DNA from: Marinospirillum celere
Lineage (GTDB): Bacteria > Pseudomonadota > Gammaproteobacteria > Pseudomonadales > Halomonadaceae
Assembly: GCF_900112235.1 (NCBI RefSeq)
Contig: NZ_FOLH01000002.1
Location: 248,001-312,000, forward strand
DNA: 64,000 bases
Reading direction: 5' to 3'
Both the position numbers and the translations under genes were made by a program. Position 1 is the first letter of the stretch, and each line of letters opens with the position of its first letter. A model generated the notes under the pieces. The model was not told the origin of the DNA and ran no database searches. It saw nothing but the letters and a program-made list of their open reading frames with translations. Below, one piece after another: positions 39,432 through 49,099 of this stretch.

Positions 39432-40570
39432 TGCCTCGCGATTTTCAATGGAAGCTGCCAGGTGCTCACCTGCATCTAAAGAAAAAAGAAAACCTGCTTA
39501 CCCGCATTCATCTTGATGGAATGCTGCTCTTGGCGTTGCTTGTACTGATGGGTGCAGGTTTGTTGGTTCTTTACAGTGCGACTGGCAGTAACCTTCAAGC
39601 CACGATTTCCCAGGCTTATCGTTTTGCTCTGGCCTTGGTGGTCATGGTTGCAGTGGCTCAGGTCCCACCGCGTTATATGCGCCGTTGGGCACCAGCGGTC
39701 TACCTCTTGTCATTATTGGCCTTGGTGGTTGTGCTTTTTATTGGAACGGATGCCAAGGGGGCTCAGCGTTGGTTAGTGATGGGCGGGTTCCGCTTTCAAC
39801 CCTCGGAACTGATGAAGCTGGCTTTGCCGCTGATGCTGGCTGCCTATTTATCTCAAAGGCAACTGCCTCCAGGCTTTAAACACCTAGGTCTTAGCCTGAT
39901 CTTAATGATAATTCCGGTGCTTTTGATTGCCCGGCAACCTGATTTGGGGACTTCTGTACTGGTTGCTTCTGCCGGCCTGATCGTGCTTTTTATGGCGGGT
40001 TTGAGTTGGAAGATAATTTTCTCTTTCTTGACCCTGGTGTTAGCTGCTTTACCTGCTCTCTGGTGGATGTTGCATGACTATCAGCGCAACCGGGTGCTGA
40101 CTTTTTTGCACCCCGAAAGTGATCCCCTGGGAACCGGTTGGAATATTATTCAATCAAAAACAGCAATAGGCTCTGGTGGCTTGGAGGGTAAGGGCTGGCT
40201 GCAAGGAACTCAGTCACGTTTGGAATTTTTGCCTGAACGACACACGGATTTTATTATTGCTGTCTTAGCTGAAGAAACTGGGCTGATAGGTGTTAGTCTG
40301 CTATTGGCTTTGTATTTGTTTATTATTTGGCGAGGCATGCAGATAGCTGCTTCAGCGGTAGGAACTTTTAGTCGCTTGTTAGCGTCAGCGATCATTTTTA
40401 CCTTCTTTGTGTATGTTTTTGTTAACATAGGGATGGTTAGTGGGCTTTTGCCCGTTGTTGGGGTTCCTCTGCCTTTGGTAAGTTTCGGCGGTACTTCAAG
40501 TTTGACTCTTATGGCCGGTTTTGGTGTGCTCATGTCGATTCACACACATAAGAGCCTGCTCAATAAATAA
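39431..40570 (+). CDS. rodA: Peptidoglycan glycosyltransferase RodA
   Basis: 379 residues, about 10 membrane helices, SEDS family. It polymerises glycan strands with PBP2. Recognisable segments: FQPSELMKLALP, IARQPDLGTS, and near the end VGVPLPLVSFGGTSSL. The stop-start overlap with mrdA supports coupling of the two partners. Confidence 0.97.
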   Translation: MPRDFQWKLPGAHLHLKKKENLLTRIHLDGMLLLALLVLMGAGLLVLYSATGSNLQATISQAYRFALALVVMVAVAQVPPRYMRRWAPAVYLLSLLALVVVLFIGTDAKGAQRWLVMGGFRFQPSELMKLALPLMLAAYLSQRQLPPGFKHLGLSLILMIIPVLLIARQPDLGTSVLVASAGLIVLFMAGLSWKIIFSFLTLVLAALPALWWMLHDYQRNRVLTFLHPESDPLGTGWNIIQSKTAIGSGGLEGKGWLQGTQSRLEFLPERHTDFIIAVLAEETGLIGVSLLLALYLFIIWRGMQIAASAVGTFSRLLASAIIFTFFVYVFVNIGMVSGLLPVVGVPLPLVSFGGTSSLTLMAGFGVLMSIHTHKSLLNK

Positions 40571-40588
40571 CAGTCTGGGAGTTAAAGG

Positions 40589-41605
40589 GTGTTGCTGATT
40601 AACAAGAAGTTTGCTGTAGGCCTGTTAATAGCTGGTCTACTGAGTGTTTCTGGCTTGGCTGCAGCCGGCTACTACGATCCCGCACTGAGAGGAGATGTCC
40701 AGGCCTATATTGATGAGTTAGTCAACGACAAGGGCCATGATCGCCAAGAACTGAGTAGCCTTTTTGCTCAAGCTCAGAAACGTCAGGATATCCAAGACCT
40801 GATGTCACGCCCTGCGGAAAGGGTTTTGCCCTGGTATGAGTACCGCAAAATCTTTATAACCCAGCAAAGAATTGATGCAGGCCGAGTGTTCATGGAAGAA
40901 TATGAAGAACCTCTGGCCAGGGCTGAAGCAGAATATGGCGTGGCTCCAGAAGTTATCGCTGCAATTATTGGTATTGAGACCTTTTATGGTCGCAACAAGG
41001 GCCGTCACCGGGTGATTGATGCACTGGCGACCTTGAGTTTTGATTACCCCCAAGACACACCTAGAGATAGATCCAGCTTTTTTCAAACCCAACTGACCGA
41101 GTTTTTGAATCTGACTCGTGAACAGGGGTTGAATCCACGCTTGCCGATGGGCTCCTATGCTGGTGCTATGGGTTATCCCCAATTTATTCCTACCAGCTAC
41201 CGTGATTTTGCTGTTGATTTTAGCGGTGATGGTTTTATCGATATCTGGACGAATCCGGTTGATGCCATAGGGTCAGTAGCCAACTACTTCAAGGAGCATG
41301 GCTGGCAAAGTGACGAACCTATTTTGCTGAAGGCCCGTTTGGAAGGTGATGGCAATGGCCTTGCGGATTTGCGCCGTAATCGTTTTGAGCGTATACCCTT
41401 GTCAGAAGCAGAAGCTGCTGGTTTGAAAGCCAAAGAACGCCAGGGTGTCATTGATTCAACGCGTGTTCTGCCCATGGCTTTTAAGCTTGAAGAGGGCGAG
41501 CGCTTTGCTTTGGGTTTACCCAATTTTTACGTCATAACACGCTATAACCACAGCCGTATGTATGCACTTGCTGTTTACGAACTGGCTGAGGCCTTGCGTC
41601 AATAA
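40589..41605 (+). CDS. mltB: Membrane-bound lytic murein transglycosylase B
   Basis: 338 residues with an N-terminal signal segment (about 8-27). Cleaves glycan strands to 1,6-anhydro products. The catalytic Glu lies in AAIIGIETFYGRNKG, and GSYAGAMGYPQFIPTSY is the family signature. There is no Cys for lipidation at the end of the signal, so it may be periplasmic soluble (SltB-like). GTG start with AAAGG upstream. Confidence 0.93.
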   Translation: MLLINKKFAVGLLIAGLLSVSGLAAAGYYDPALRGDVQAYIDELVNDKGHDRQELSSLFAQAQKRQDIQDLMSRPAERVLPWYEYRKIFITQQRIDAGRVFMEEYEEPLARAEAEYGVAPEVIAAIIGIETFYGRNKGRHRVIDALATLSFDYPQDTPRDRSSFFQTQLTEFLNLTREQGLNPRLPMGSYAGAMGYPQFIPTSYRDFAVDFSGDGFIDIWTNPVDAIGSVANYFKEHGWQSDEPILLKARLEGDGNGLADLRRNRFERIPLSEAEAAGLKAKERQGVIDSTRVLPMAFKLEEGERFALGLPNFYVITRYNHSRMYALAVYELAEALRQ

Positions 41606-41625
41606 GCTTCAGGAAAGAAAGAAAA

Positions 41626-42519
41626 ATGTACCGCTATTTACGCCTTGGTGTGCTACTGCTGCCTTTAGGGGTGCTGACAGGTTGTTCTGTGGGTGGCGGA
41701 GGAGGTGTCTTCGGAGCGCATGGCCCTGGCGGGGGAGGCGGTGGCTACACCCTGCAGGACAAGATCGTCAGTTCGGGTGGGGGACGCTACACTCAAAGAA
41801 TTGACAGCATGCCGGCCAATCCACCGGATGTTTCCCGAGTTCCTGATGCCGTTCCTGTGCCTGAAGAACGTAGTCGCCGCGGTAATGCGTCCACCTACAC
41901 GGTTTTTGGGCGTACCTACCGAGTTATGCCATCCAGCCGCGGATTTACCCAGACAGGGGTGGCTTCCTGGTATGGCAGCAAATTTCATGGTCACGAAACC
42001 TCTAATGGTGAAATCTATGACATGTTTGCAATGACAGCAGCCCACACCAGTCTGCCTTTGCCGACATTTGTGCGTGTAACCAATCTGGAAAACAATCGGC
42101 AAGTCATTGTCAGGGTTAATGATAGGGGGCCCTTTGTTGGTAACCGGGTAATCGACCTTTCCTATGCTGCTGCCTACCGTCTGGATATGCTGGATAAGGG
42201 GACAGCAAGGGTTCGGATAGAAGCGATCGATCCTGTACAATGGCAGGCTAGCCAAAACTCCAGAGGCAGGCAGTCCAACCAATCAGCTGCGAGTGCCAAT
42301 GGCGGTATTTTCCTTCAGGTTGGTGCGCTAGGTAATGCCGAGGCTGCTCAGCGTCTGCAAGCCCGTGCCAGAGAATTGACCCAGGCCCCGGTCAGAGTAG
42401 TCAGTGATCAGACCCTCTATCGCGTCCAGGTCGGGCCTTTGGAAGAAGCTTCTGCCGAAGTGGCTATTCGTAAACTTGAAGCTTCAGAACTTGGTCGCCC
42501 CTTTAGGGTCAGAAACTGA
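41626..42519 (+). CDS. rlpA: RlpA, septal-ring lipoprotein transglycosylase
   Basis: 297 residues. Lipoprotein signal with lipobox L-T-G-C (Cys at about 20), then a short Gly-rich stretch, a double-psi beta-barrel domain (about 108-200, GVASWYGSKFHGHETSNGE-type segment) and a C-terminal SPOR domain (about 222-295) that binds denuded glycan. In Pseudomonas RlpA cleaves naked glycans at the septum. Between mltB and dacA, as in Pseudomonas. Confidence 0.95.
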   Translation: MYRYLRLGVLLLPLGVLTGCSVGGGGGVFGAHGPGGGGGGYTLQDKIVSSGGGRYTQRIDSMPANPPDVSRVPDAVPVPEERSRRGNASTYTVFGRTYRVMPSSRGFTQTGVASWYGSKFHGHETSNGEIYDMFAMTAAHTSLPLPTFVRVTNLENNRQVIVRVNDRGPFVGNRVIDLSYAAAYRLDMLDKGTARVRIEAIDPVQWQASQNSRGRQSNQSAASANGGIFLQVGALGNAEAAQRLQARARELTQAPVRVVSDQTLYRVQVGPLEEASAEVAIRKLEASELGRPFRVRN

Positions 42520-42578
42520 TTGTGTGAAGTAGAATTTCTAAGGTTTCTTCCATTTGAGTATTAATAGAGTAATTACTG

Positions 42579-43766
42579 ATGTCGGTTAAATTTGTTTTGT
42601 TTCTACCCCTTAAGACCTTGGTATCCCAATTAATGCTAAGTGCAGCACTGATGCTGGCATTCGGCCTGGTTGCACATGCCCAGGTTATGATTCCGGCGCC
42701 ACCCCAACTGGCAGCTAATGCTTGGGTATTGATGGATGCTCATAGCGGAAAGGTTATTGCTGCACACAATGCTGATAAACAACTGCCCCCTGCAAGCTTG
42801 ACTAAAATGATGACCAGCTATTTGCTGGAATATGAAATCAAGCGTGGCAATGTGGAGCTGGATGATTTGGTTCGGGTCAGTGTTAAGGCCTGGAGGATGC
42901 CAGGTTCACGTATGTTTATCCAGGAAGGCACCTTTGTAAGTATTGAGGACTTGCTAAAAGGGGTGGTGATTCAATCGGGTAATGATGCATCTGTAGCTGT
43001 TGCAGAGCATTTGGCTGGAAGTGAAGCAGCCTTTGCTGACTTGATGAATCAACATGCCCGTCGCATAGGTATGCAGAACACCCAGTTTAAAAACTCAACT
43101 GGCTTGCCTGATGAAGGCCACTATTCGACAGCCATGGATATGGCCATCCTGTCCCAAGAAAAGATTATTAACTACCCTGAGCACTATTCCCTCTACTCAG
43201 AGCGGGAGTTTACCTATAACGGAATTCGCCAGAGTAACCGTAACCGTCTGCTGTGGCGTGATTCCAGCGTTGATGGTTTGAAAACCGGGCATACCACAGA
43301 AGCAGGTTATGGTCTGGCTGCTTCGGCGGTGCGTAATGATATGCGTCTGATTTCCGTGGTCATGGGTGCACGAAGTGAAGAAGGGCGAGCCCAAGAAAGT
43401 CAGAAGCTGCTGACCTATGGTTTTCGGTACTTTGAAACTCCCAAGCTCTACGAGCGTTATGAAGTGCTCGACAGGGCGCGTGTTTGGCAAGGGGTGCGCG
43501 ATGAAGTGGAATTGGGCTTGAAAGATGAGCTTTATGCCACCATTCCCAGAGGTGAGCAGGCTAACCTGGAGGCAGAAGTTGAGGTTCATTCAACCATTAA
43601 GGCACCTATCAGAGCCGGCCAAGAGCTGGGAACCCTGGTTGTTCGCCTGGGCGATGAGGTGGTGGCACGTGAGCCCCTGATTGCTCTGGAGAACCTGGAG
43701 CAGGCAGGTTTTTTCAAGCGCTTGTGGCACAGCCTGCTAATGTTCGTCATAGGTTTGTTCAGTTAA
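42579..43766 (+). CDS. dacA: D-alanyl-D-alanine carboxypeptidase (PBP5/6 type)
   Basis: 395 residues. Signal peptide (about 1-34, ending AHAQ), catalytic S-L-T-K in PPASLTKMM, S-G-N in IQSGNDAS, K-T-G in LKTGHTTEAGYG, then a beta-rich stalk and a C-terminal amphipathic helix (FFKRLWHSLLMFVIGLF) that anchors to the inner membrane. Trims the terminal D-Ala of peptidoglycan stem peptides. Confidence 0.96.
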   Translation: MSVKFVLFLPLKTLVSQLMLSAALMLAFGLVAHAQVMIPAPPQLAANAWVLMDAHSGKVIAAHNADKQLPPASLTKMMTSYLLEYEIKRGNVELDDLVRVSVKAWRMPGSRMFIQEGTFVSIEDLLKGVVIQSGNDASVAVAEHLAGSEAAFADLMNQHARRIGMQNTQFKNSTGLPDEGHYSTAMDMAILSQEKIINYPEHYSLYSEREFTYNGIRQSNRNRLLWRDSSVDGLKTGHTTEAGYGLAASAVRNDMRLISVVMGARSEEGRAQESQKLLTYGFRYFETPKLYERYEVLDRARVWQGVRDEVELGLKDELYATIPRGEQANLEAEVEVHSTIKAPIRAGQELGTLVVRLGDEVVAREPLIALENLEQAGFFKRLWHSLLMFVIGLFS

Positions 43767-43812
43767 ACAGGCTGGGCTATAATTGACAAAATTACTTGGT
43801 TATAGGTGAGCC

Positions 43813-44091
43813 ATGACTCAGACAACAGCCGCCGAGGCTCCAAAAATTGAATTTCCCTGTGAGTTTCCTATTAAGGTGATGGGGGAAGCGGCACCTGATT
43901 TTAAAGCCTGTGTACTGGATGTGCTCATCACCACAGAGACAGGCTATGTTCATGAAAGTGTCAGCGTTATGGATAGTCGCAATGGCCGCTTTCAATCAGT
44001 ACGAGTGACTATTGAAGCGGAAAGTGAGCAACACCTAACTCGTCTGCATCAAGCCTTGAAAGAAACTGGGCGTGTTCAGATGGTTCTTTGA
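43813..44091 (+). CDS. ybeD: YbeD family protein (DUF493)
   Basis: 92 residues of the DUF493 family, small ACT-like fold. Contains IEFPCEFPIKVMGEA and SRNGRFQSVRVTIEAES. Always found between dacA and lipB in gammaproteobacteria; regulation of lipoate metabolism has been suggested but is unproven. A TATAAT-like box lies just upstream (GGCTATAATTG near 43775). Confidence 0.94.
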   Translation: MTQTTAAEAPKIEFPCEFPIKVMGEAAPDFKACVLDVLITTETGYVHESVSVMDSRNGRFQSVRVTIEAESEQHLTRLHQALKETGRVQMVL

Positions 44092-44751
44092 ATGAAGGCA
44101 AGCCCACCGCTGATCCTGCGTTATTTGGATCGCCAGCCTTATGAGCCTGTATGGAAAAAAATGCAGGCTTTTACCAATGAACGTACTGCGGATGCCGCTG
44201 ATGAGCTTTGGGTGCTTGAACACGACAGTGTCTTTACCCAAGGCCAGGCTGGCAAGGACATCCACCTGCTGGACCCAGGCTCCATACCTGTTGTCAAAGT
44301 GGACCGAGGTGGACAAGTCACTTGGCATGGACCAGGTCAACTGGTTATCTATTTACTCCTGAATGTAAAGCGCCTGGAGTATGGCGTACGGGATCTGGTC
44401 AACTTGATTGAAGAAAGTTTGATTGATTACCTTGACAGCCTGGGTATCTCCGCTCAAGCCCGTGCCGATGCGCCTGGCGTTTATGTCGGTGAGGCCAAGA
44501 TAGCGGCCTTGGGTTTGAAAATTCGTCGCGGCTGTAGTTTTCACGGCCTCAGCTTCAATATTGACTGTGAGCTGGATGCCTTTAAACGCATCAACCCTTG
44601 TGGCTACGCAGGCATGCCTGTAACCCGTTTGATTGATTTGCAGCCGGATATCCGCTTTGATCAGGCCCGGGATGGCCTGCTTTCTATCATCCTGCGTCGC
44701 CTTGGGCATCAGCAGGTTAATACCACGAACTCCTGGCAGGAGCTGGCATGA
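44092..44751 (+). CDS. lipB: Octanoyltransferase LipB
   Basis: 219 residues. Moves octanoate from ACP to lipoyl domains. [16 protein letters not shown], the [16 protein letters not shown] segment and the catalytic Cys in NPCGYAG are present. Abuts ybeD with no gap; overlaps lipA by 4 bp. Confidence 0.97.
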   Translation: MKASPPLILRYLDRQPYEPVWKKMQAFTNERTADAADELWVLEHDSVFTQGQAGKDIHLLDPGSIPVVKVDRGGQVTWHGPGQLVIYLLLNVKRLEYGVRDLVNLIEESLIDYLDSLGISAQARADAPGVYVGEAKIAALGLKIRRGCSFHGLSFNIDCELDAFKRINPCGYAGMPVTRLIDLQPDIRFDQARDGLLSIILRRLGHQQVNTTNSWQELA

Positions 44752-45713
44752 CAGCAAACACACAAGCAAAGAAGATCGTTCAAGGTGAAAAACTGCGTGG
44801 TGCGGATAAAACCGCACGCATTCCGGTAAAGGTTATTCCTACCGAAACTTTGCCCAAGAAGCCGGATTGGCTGAGAGTTCGAATGCCTATTTCACCCGAA
44901 GTGACACGCATCAAGGAAACCTTGCGTCGGCATAAACTCAATACCGTTTGCGAAGAAGCCTCCTGTCCAAACCTGGGCGAGTGCTTTCATGGAGGCACAG
45001 CAACCTTCATGATTATGGGCGATATCTGCACTCGCCGTTGCCCCTTTTGCGATGTGGCCCATGGTCGTCCCAATCCTTTGGATGAAAATGAGCCACGCGA
45101 AATGGCTGAAGCCATTGCCGAAATGCAGCTCAAGTATGTGGTGATCACCTCTGTGGATCGTGATGATTTGCGTGATGGCGGTGCTGGACACTTTGCTGCC
45201 TGTATTTCGGAACTGCGCACTCGAATGAGCGAACTGGAAATTGAAGTCCTGGTTCCCGACTTTCGTGGACGTATGGACGTTGCCCTTGAGATTCTTAAAG
45301 AAACACCCCCGGATGTGTTCAACCACAACCTGGAAACGGTACCCCAGCTCTATAAAAAGGTGCGTCCCGGTGCGGACTACCAGTGGTCACTGACGTTGCT
45401 GCAACGCTATAAAGAGATCTGCCCAGATGTTTTGACCAAATCTGGTTTGATGCTGGGTGTTGGAGAAACCAATGAGCAGGTCTTGGATGTCATGCGCGAT
45501 CTGCGTGCCCATAAGGTCGACATGCTGACTCTGGGACAGTATATGCAGCCTTCAAAAGACCATCTGGCTATAGATCGTTGGGTAACCCCGGAAACTTTTG
45601 ATTGGTTTGCCGAAGAGGGTTACAAAATGGGCTTCAAACACATCGCTTCCGGCCCGCTGGTACGCTCCTCTTACCATGCAGACAAACAAGCCCATGGTGA
45701 AAAAGTCGGTTGA
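44748..45713 (+). CDS. lipA: Lipoyl synthase LipA
   Basis: 321 residues. Radical-SAM enzyme inserting two sulfurs into octanoyl groups. Auxiliary cluster Cys in [12 protein letters not shown] and the radical-SAM triad in C-T-R-R-C-P-F-C are visible. Start ATGA overlaps lipB. Last gene of the proA-lipA cluster; convergent with ispE, 3 bp apart. Confidence 0.98.
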   Translation: MTANTQAKKIVQGEKLRGADKTARIPVKVIPTETLPKKPDWLRVRMPISPEVTRIKETLRRHKLNTVCEEASCPNLGECFHGGTATFMIMGDICTRRCPFCDVAHGRPNPLDENEPREMAEAIAEMQLKYVVITSVDRDDLRDGGAGHFAACISELRTRMSELEIEVLVPDFRGRMDVALEILKETPPDVFNHNLETVPQLYKKVRPGADYQWSLTLLQRYKEICPDVLTKSGLMLGVGETNEQVLDVMRDLRAHKVDMLTLGQYMQPSKDHLAIDRWVTPETFDWFAEEGYKMGFKHIASGPLVRSSYHADKQAHGEKVG

Positions 45714-45716
45714 TTT

Positions 45717-46574
45717 TTAGATCAGGGCTTGATGAGCAGGTGAAAGCTGGCAGCCTTTAACAACCCAGCCTTGTAGAGGCTGATCGCCAAAGCTTTCTGG
45801 CAGTTGTTGCAGGAGTTCATGGCCCTGAGCTGGCTCTTTCAAGTGAGCAAAGACACAGGCTCCTGTGCCTGTCAGCCAGGGCTGCAGCTGTTGCTCTTCC
45901 AGCCAATGAAAGCTGCTATCCAGGGCCGGATAAAGGCGTCTGGCAAGTGTTGTAAAATCATTGGATCCCAGGTGGTCCAGTGCTTGCTCTTTGCTGATCT
46001 TGGCTGTCGAGCGGGGCAGGTCAGGGTGTTGGAAGAGTTCTGCAGTTGAGCAATGGCAGCCTGGATGAATCAGTAGATAGTGTTCAGCAGGCACGCTAAG
46101 AGGTTCCAGCTGTTCACCAATTCCTTCCGCCCAGGCGGTTTGACCGCGAACAAAAACAGGGACATCAGCACCCAGTTGGAGCCCCAGCTCGGCCAAGTAA
46201 TCCAGGCTCAGGTTTAATTCCCAAAGCTGATTCAGGGCAAGCAGGGTGGTTGCTGCATCAGAACTGCCTGCACCTAGTCCGCCACCCATTGGCAGGCGTT
46301 TTTCTAGCTGGATGCTGACACCCAGCTTGGGGTGGGGGCGCAGTGGTGCCAGGAGCTGAACGGCCTTCCAGATGAGGTTGTCTTCCTGTTTGACTTGAGC
46401 TAATTGCGTTTTTAGTTCTAACTGGTCGGCATCAAGGCGCTGAAAATGCAGTTCGTCAGCAAGATCAAGAAATTGAAAAACACTTTGCAGCAGGTGGTAG
46501 CCATCAGCGCGCCGTCCAACCAGGTGCAGCATCAAATTCAGTTTGGCGGGTGCCGGTAGGGTTAAGGTCTTCAA
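45717..46574 (-). CDS. ispE: 4-diphosphocytidyl-2-C-methyl-D-erythritol kinase
   Basis: 285 residues of the GHMP kinase family, a step of the MEP isoprenoid pathway. The N-terminal PAPAKLNLMLHLVGRRADGYH and the ATP loop PMGGGLGAGSSDAAT are diagnostic. Overlaps lolB by 4 bp. In E. coli and Pseudomonas a tRNA and prs follow; here lipA is convergent, a local rearrangement. Confidence 0.97.
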   Translation of the reverse strand: MKTLTLPAPAKLNLMLHLVGRRADGYHLLQSVFQFLDLADELHFQRLDADQLELKTQLAQVKQEDNLIWKAVQLLAPLRPHPKLGVSIQLEKRLPMGGGLGAGSSDAATTLLALNQLWELNLSLDYLAELGLQLGADVPVFVRGQTAWAEGIGEQLEPLSVPAEHYLLIHPGCHCSTAELFQHPDLPRSTAKISKEQALDHLGSNDFTTLARRLYPALDSSFHWLEEQQLQPWLTGTGACVFAHLKEPAQGHELLQQLPESFGDQPLQGWVVKGCQLSPAHQALI

Positions 46575-47155
46575 GGCTGGTTGTTCCTGTGCAGAGTCCA
46601 GGTATTGACGGCAAGACGCAGTTCAAAATTTCCCTGGCGGGCAATAATTAAGCTGGGTAGCTGATAGCCTTCCACCTCAGTGAAACGTCGCCACTCAACC
46701 TCCCAATGCCCTTGCCTGAGCAGTTGGGTATCCAGATAGAGGTGTTCGCCGGGAGCCGGTAGGCCGCGTACCCAATAGATCAAGTTGGAAAGCGGCAGAT
46801 CCCAACCCAAGCCTTCACGGATGAGTTGCTCGGGGCTGGAAGCTTCCAGGGTTTTGCCATCAGAAGTGGTCAAGCGCACACGAAAAGGCTGACCTTCAAG
46901 TCGGGCGCGTCCCTGGCCCAGGGGTCCAAAAATCATCAGTTCATATTCAAAGCCCTGTTGTTGCCAATCCAGGTTGGCGGAATGACGCTCTTGACCATCA
47001 TTAATTGCCAGGCGACCTTGAACCTGCCAATGCCAGAGTTTGGCGTTGGGGGCAACTGAGTCTGGTTTGGGGACTGGTGGCAGAGGGTGACTTGCGCAGC
47101 CAACCAACAGGCTAGTGAAGAGCGTCAATAACAGTAAAAATTTAGATGGTTTCAT
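46571..47155 (-). CDS. lolB: Outer-membrane lipoprotein receptor LolB
   Basis: 194 residues with a lipoprotein signal, lipobox L-V-G-C (Cys about 20). Receives lipoproteins from LolA and inserts them in the outer membrane. The W-x-V-Q-G-R-L-A-I pattern (HWQVQGRLAIND) and the later LIYWVRGLPAPGE match LolB. Coupled by 4-bp overlaps to the TPR gene upstream and ispE downstream. Confidence 0.94.
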   Translation of the reverse strand: MKPSKFLLLLTLFTSLLVGCASHPLPPVPKPDSVAPNAKLWHWQVQGRLAINDGQERHSANLDWQQQGFEYELMIFGPLGQGRARLEGQPFRVRLTTSDGKTLEASSPEQLIREGLGWDLPLSNLIYWVRGLPAPGEHLYLDTQLLRQGHWEVEWRRFTEVEGYQLPSLIIARQGNFELRLAVNTWTLHRNNQP

Positions 47156-48957
47156 GGTTGAGGTATCAACTGAGGGCGTCTTTGCAGCAAATCATCAATA
47201 GTTGGTGTGGCTTCCTGAGAGTCCAGCATCTGGTAGAGCAGGTTGCGTGCTTCCAGGTTTTCACCCAGGTCCCAGAGGGTTTCCGCCAAATGGGCGGCAA
47301 TTTCTTCATCGGGTAGGCGCTGGAAGGCTTCTTCCAGATATTCTCTGGCTTCTTCCAAGCGGCCAAGGCGATAGAGCGCCCAGCCAAGGGAATCAAGAAT
47401 TTCAGGTGATTCAGGGTTTTGCTGATAGGCTTTTTTGATCAGTTCCAGGCCCTCTTCAATACGATCATCGGTGAGATTGACCAGGGTATAACCCAGGGCA
47501 TTCAAGGCCATGGCATTGTCAGGGTCTGTGGCCAGCAAAAGCCTTAGGTCCGCTTCCATGGCGTCCAGCTGTTTGAGTTCATAATTGAGCAGAGCACGGG
47601 CGTAAAGTAAACGCAGGGATTCCTGGTTGTCAGGGAGGAGTTTGCGGCCTTGATCTATCCATTTGATGGCCTCTTCAAAACGCTCCTGCTGGCGATGAAG
47701 CTGTTCACCCTGAAGGGTGAGGGGTGTTGTTAGTTCTGGGTTGGATAAGCGCAGCGAGTTTAGATACTCAAGCGCTTCCTGGTGTTGACTGCGTGCCGTC
47801 AGAATATCGACTCTGGCTCTGGCGGCTTCCAGTAACGCCTGCCCTCCTTGAACCCGGTAATAATAATCTAAAGCCTGTTCAATTTGGCCTTCGCGTTCGG
47901 CCAGCTCAGCCAGGTGAATATAGGCCTGGTCAGCTAAAAGTTCATCATCAGTTAATGCTAAAAGGCTGGTACGTGCTGCTTCAAACTGCTCGGTTTCCAG
48001 TTGAATGCGGGCCAGTGCCAATCTGATTTGCGGGTTGTCAGGCTGCAAGCTGATGATGCGCTCAAAAGATTGCTCTGCTGCTTCCAGCTGCTGGTTCTGC
48101 AATTGGGTTCTGGCCAATTCCAACCAGAGCCTGACTTCTTCAGGGTTTTCATGCAGGGCCTCTTCCAAAAGTTGCTGGGCAGCCTCTACTCGACCCTGCT
48201 GGCGATAAATACGTGCTCTCAACTGTAAAGCCCGGACATTGTTGGGCTCTTTGCCGAGTGCCTGGTTAAGGTGTTGCTTGGCCAGCTCCAAATTGCCACT
48301 TTCTTCGCTGAGTAGTGCCAGGGCAGTGAGCAGGTCAGTGGTGGGTTCTTCTCTTTGTTGGCTTTCTTGCAGCATCAACTTGTAGAGTTCACCAATAACC
48401 GGATTGGCGCTTTCTGCCAAGTGTCCAGCTAGGAGTGAATAGTTGCTTTCACCGCCAAGACGTTCGTAACGCAGTAAGTGGTCGAAGGCTTCCAGGTAGT
48501 GCTCATTCTGGAGGAGTAACCCAGCCGCTGTGCGTTGGGCATCCGGATTATTGGGAGCTGTATTGGCCCAAAGAATGGCTGCCTGAAGTGCTTGTTGAGG
48601 CTGGCGCGCAAACTGGGCGATCCAGGTGGCTCTTTCTGCCAGGCCAGGGTCACGTGTTTCTATGGCCAGCTGCAAATAGGTTTCCAGGGCATAGTTGAGC
48701 TGGTTTCTTTGTCCGGCCAGTTCGGCACTAAGGAGCCCAAAAACCAGGTTTTGATTGAGGCCCTGGACTTCAGGTAATTGGGTGTCCCTGTCGTGGATAT
48801 AAAGGGACGTTGACTCGACCGGTTGACCAGCATTAGTAGAGGTTTCCGCAGGCTGACTGGAAGCACAGGCGGTTAGCAAACTGACCAGCAGCAGAGCAAA
48901 GATGCAATTGAAGCATGATCTGTAGCAAGCAATAAGAGAAAAATAAAGGTTACGCAT
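47152..48957 (-). CDS. TPR-repeat lipoprotein
   Basis: About 601 residues: a lipoprotein signal with L-T-A-C (Cys about 31), then at least ten tetratricopeptide-like repeats across the protein, for example PNNVRALQLRARIYRQQGR and PDNAMALNALGYTLVNL. Orthologous in position to the Pseudomonas TPR protein upstream of lolB. Probably an outer-membrane or periplasmic scaffold; partner unknown. The start was set at ATG 48957 just before the signal sequence; in-frame starts up to 49053 exist. Confidence 0.85.
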   Translation of the reverse strand: MRNLYFSLIACYRSCFNCIFALLLVSLLTACASSQPAETSTNAGQPVESTSLYIHDRDTQLPEVQGLNQNLVFGLLSAELAGQRNQLNYALETYLQLAIETRDPGLAERATWIAQFARQPQQALQAAILWANTAPNNPDAQRTAAGLLLQNEHYLEAFDHLLRYERLGGESNYSLLAGHLAESANPVIGELYKLMLQESQQREEPTTDLLTALALLSEESGNLELAKQHLNQALGKEPNNVRALQLRARIYRQQGRVEAAQQLLEEALHENPEEVRLWLELARTQLQNQQLEAAEQSFERIISLQPDNPQIRLALARIQLETEQFEAARTSLLALTDDELLADQAYIHLAELAEREGQIEQALDYYYRVQGGQALLEAARARVDILTARSQHQEALEYLNSLRLSNPELTTPLTLQGEQLHRQQERFEEAIKWIDQGRKLLPDNQESLRLLYARALLNYELKQLDAMEADLRLLLATDPDNAMALNALGYTLVNLTDDRIEEGLELIKKAYQQNPESPEILDSLGWALYRLGRLEEAREYLEEAFQRLPDEEIAAHLAETLWDLGENLEARNLLYQMLDSQEATPTIDDLLQRRPQLIPQP

Positions 48958-49099
48958 CTGCCTTGAGTCTGGTTTCACTGTTGATTGTGCTATCATAACG
49001 TCCTTATAGTCAGCTGCTCTGCAAAAACTGTAAGCAGTTGTATTTTTTTGCACTCTTTCCCCTTAGTAGTCAGGGGCTGCCAATACCTTGGAGTGACGT

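Noticed and set aside
41680-41750. Gly-codon repeat near the start of rlpA as a possible slippage site
   Set aside because: The reading frame continues cleanly into the double-psi barrel and SPOR domains; it is a flexible linker.
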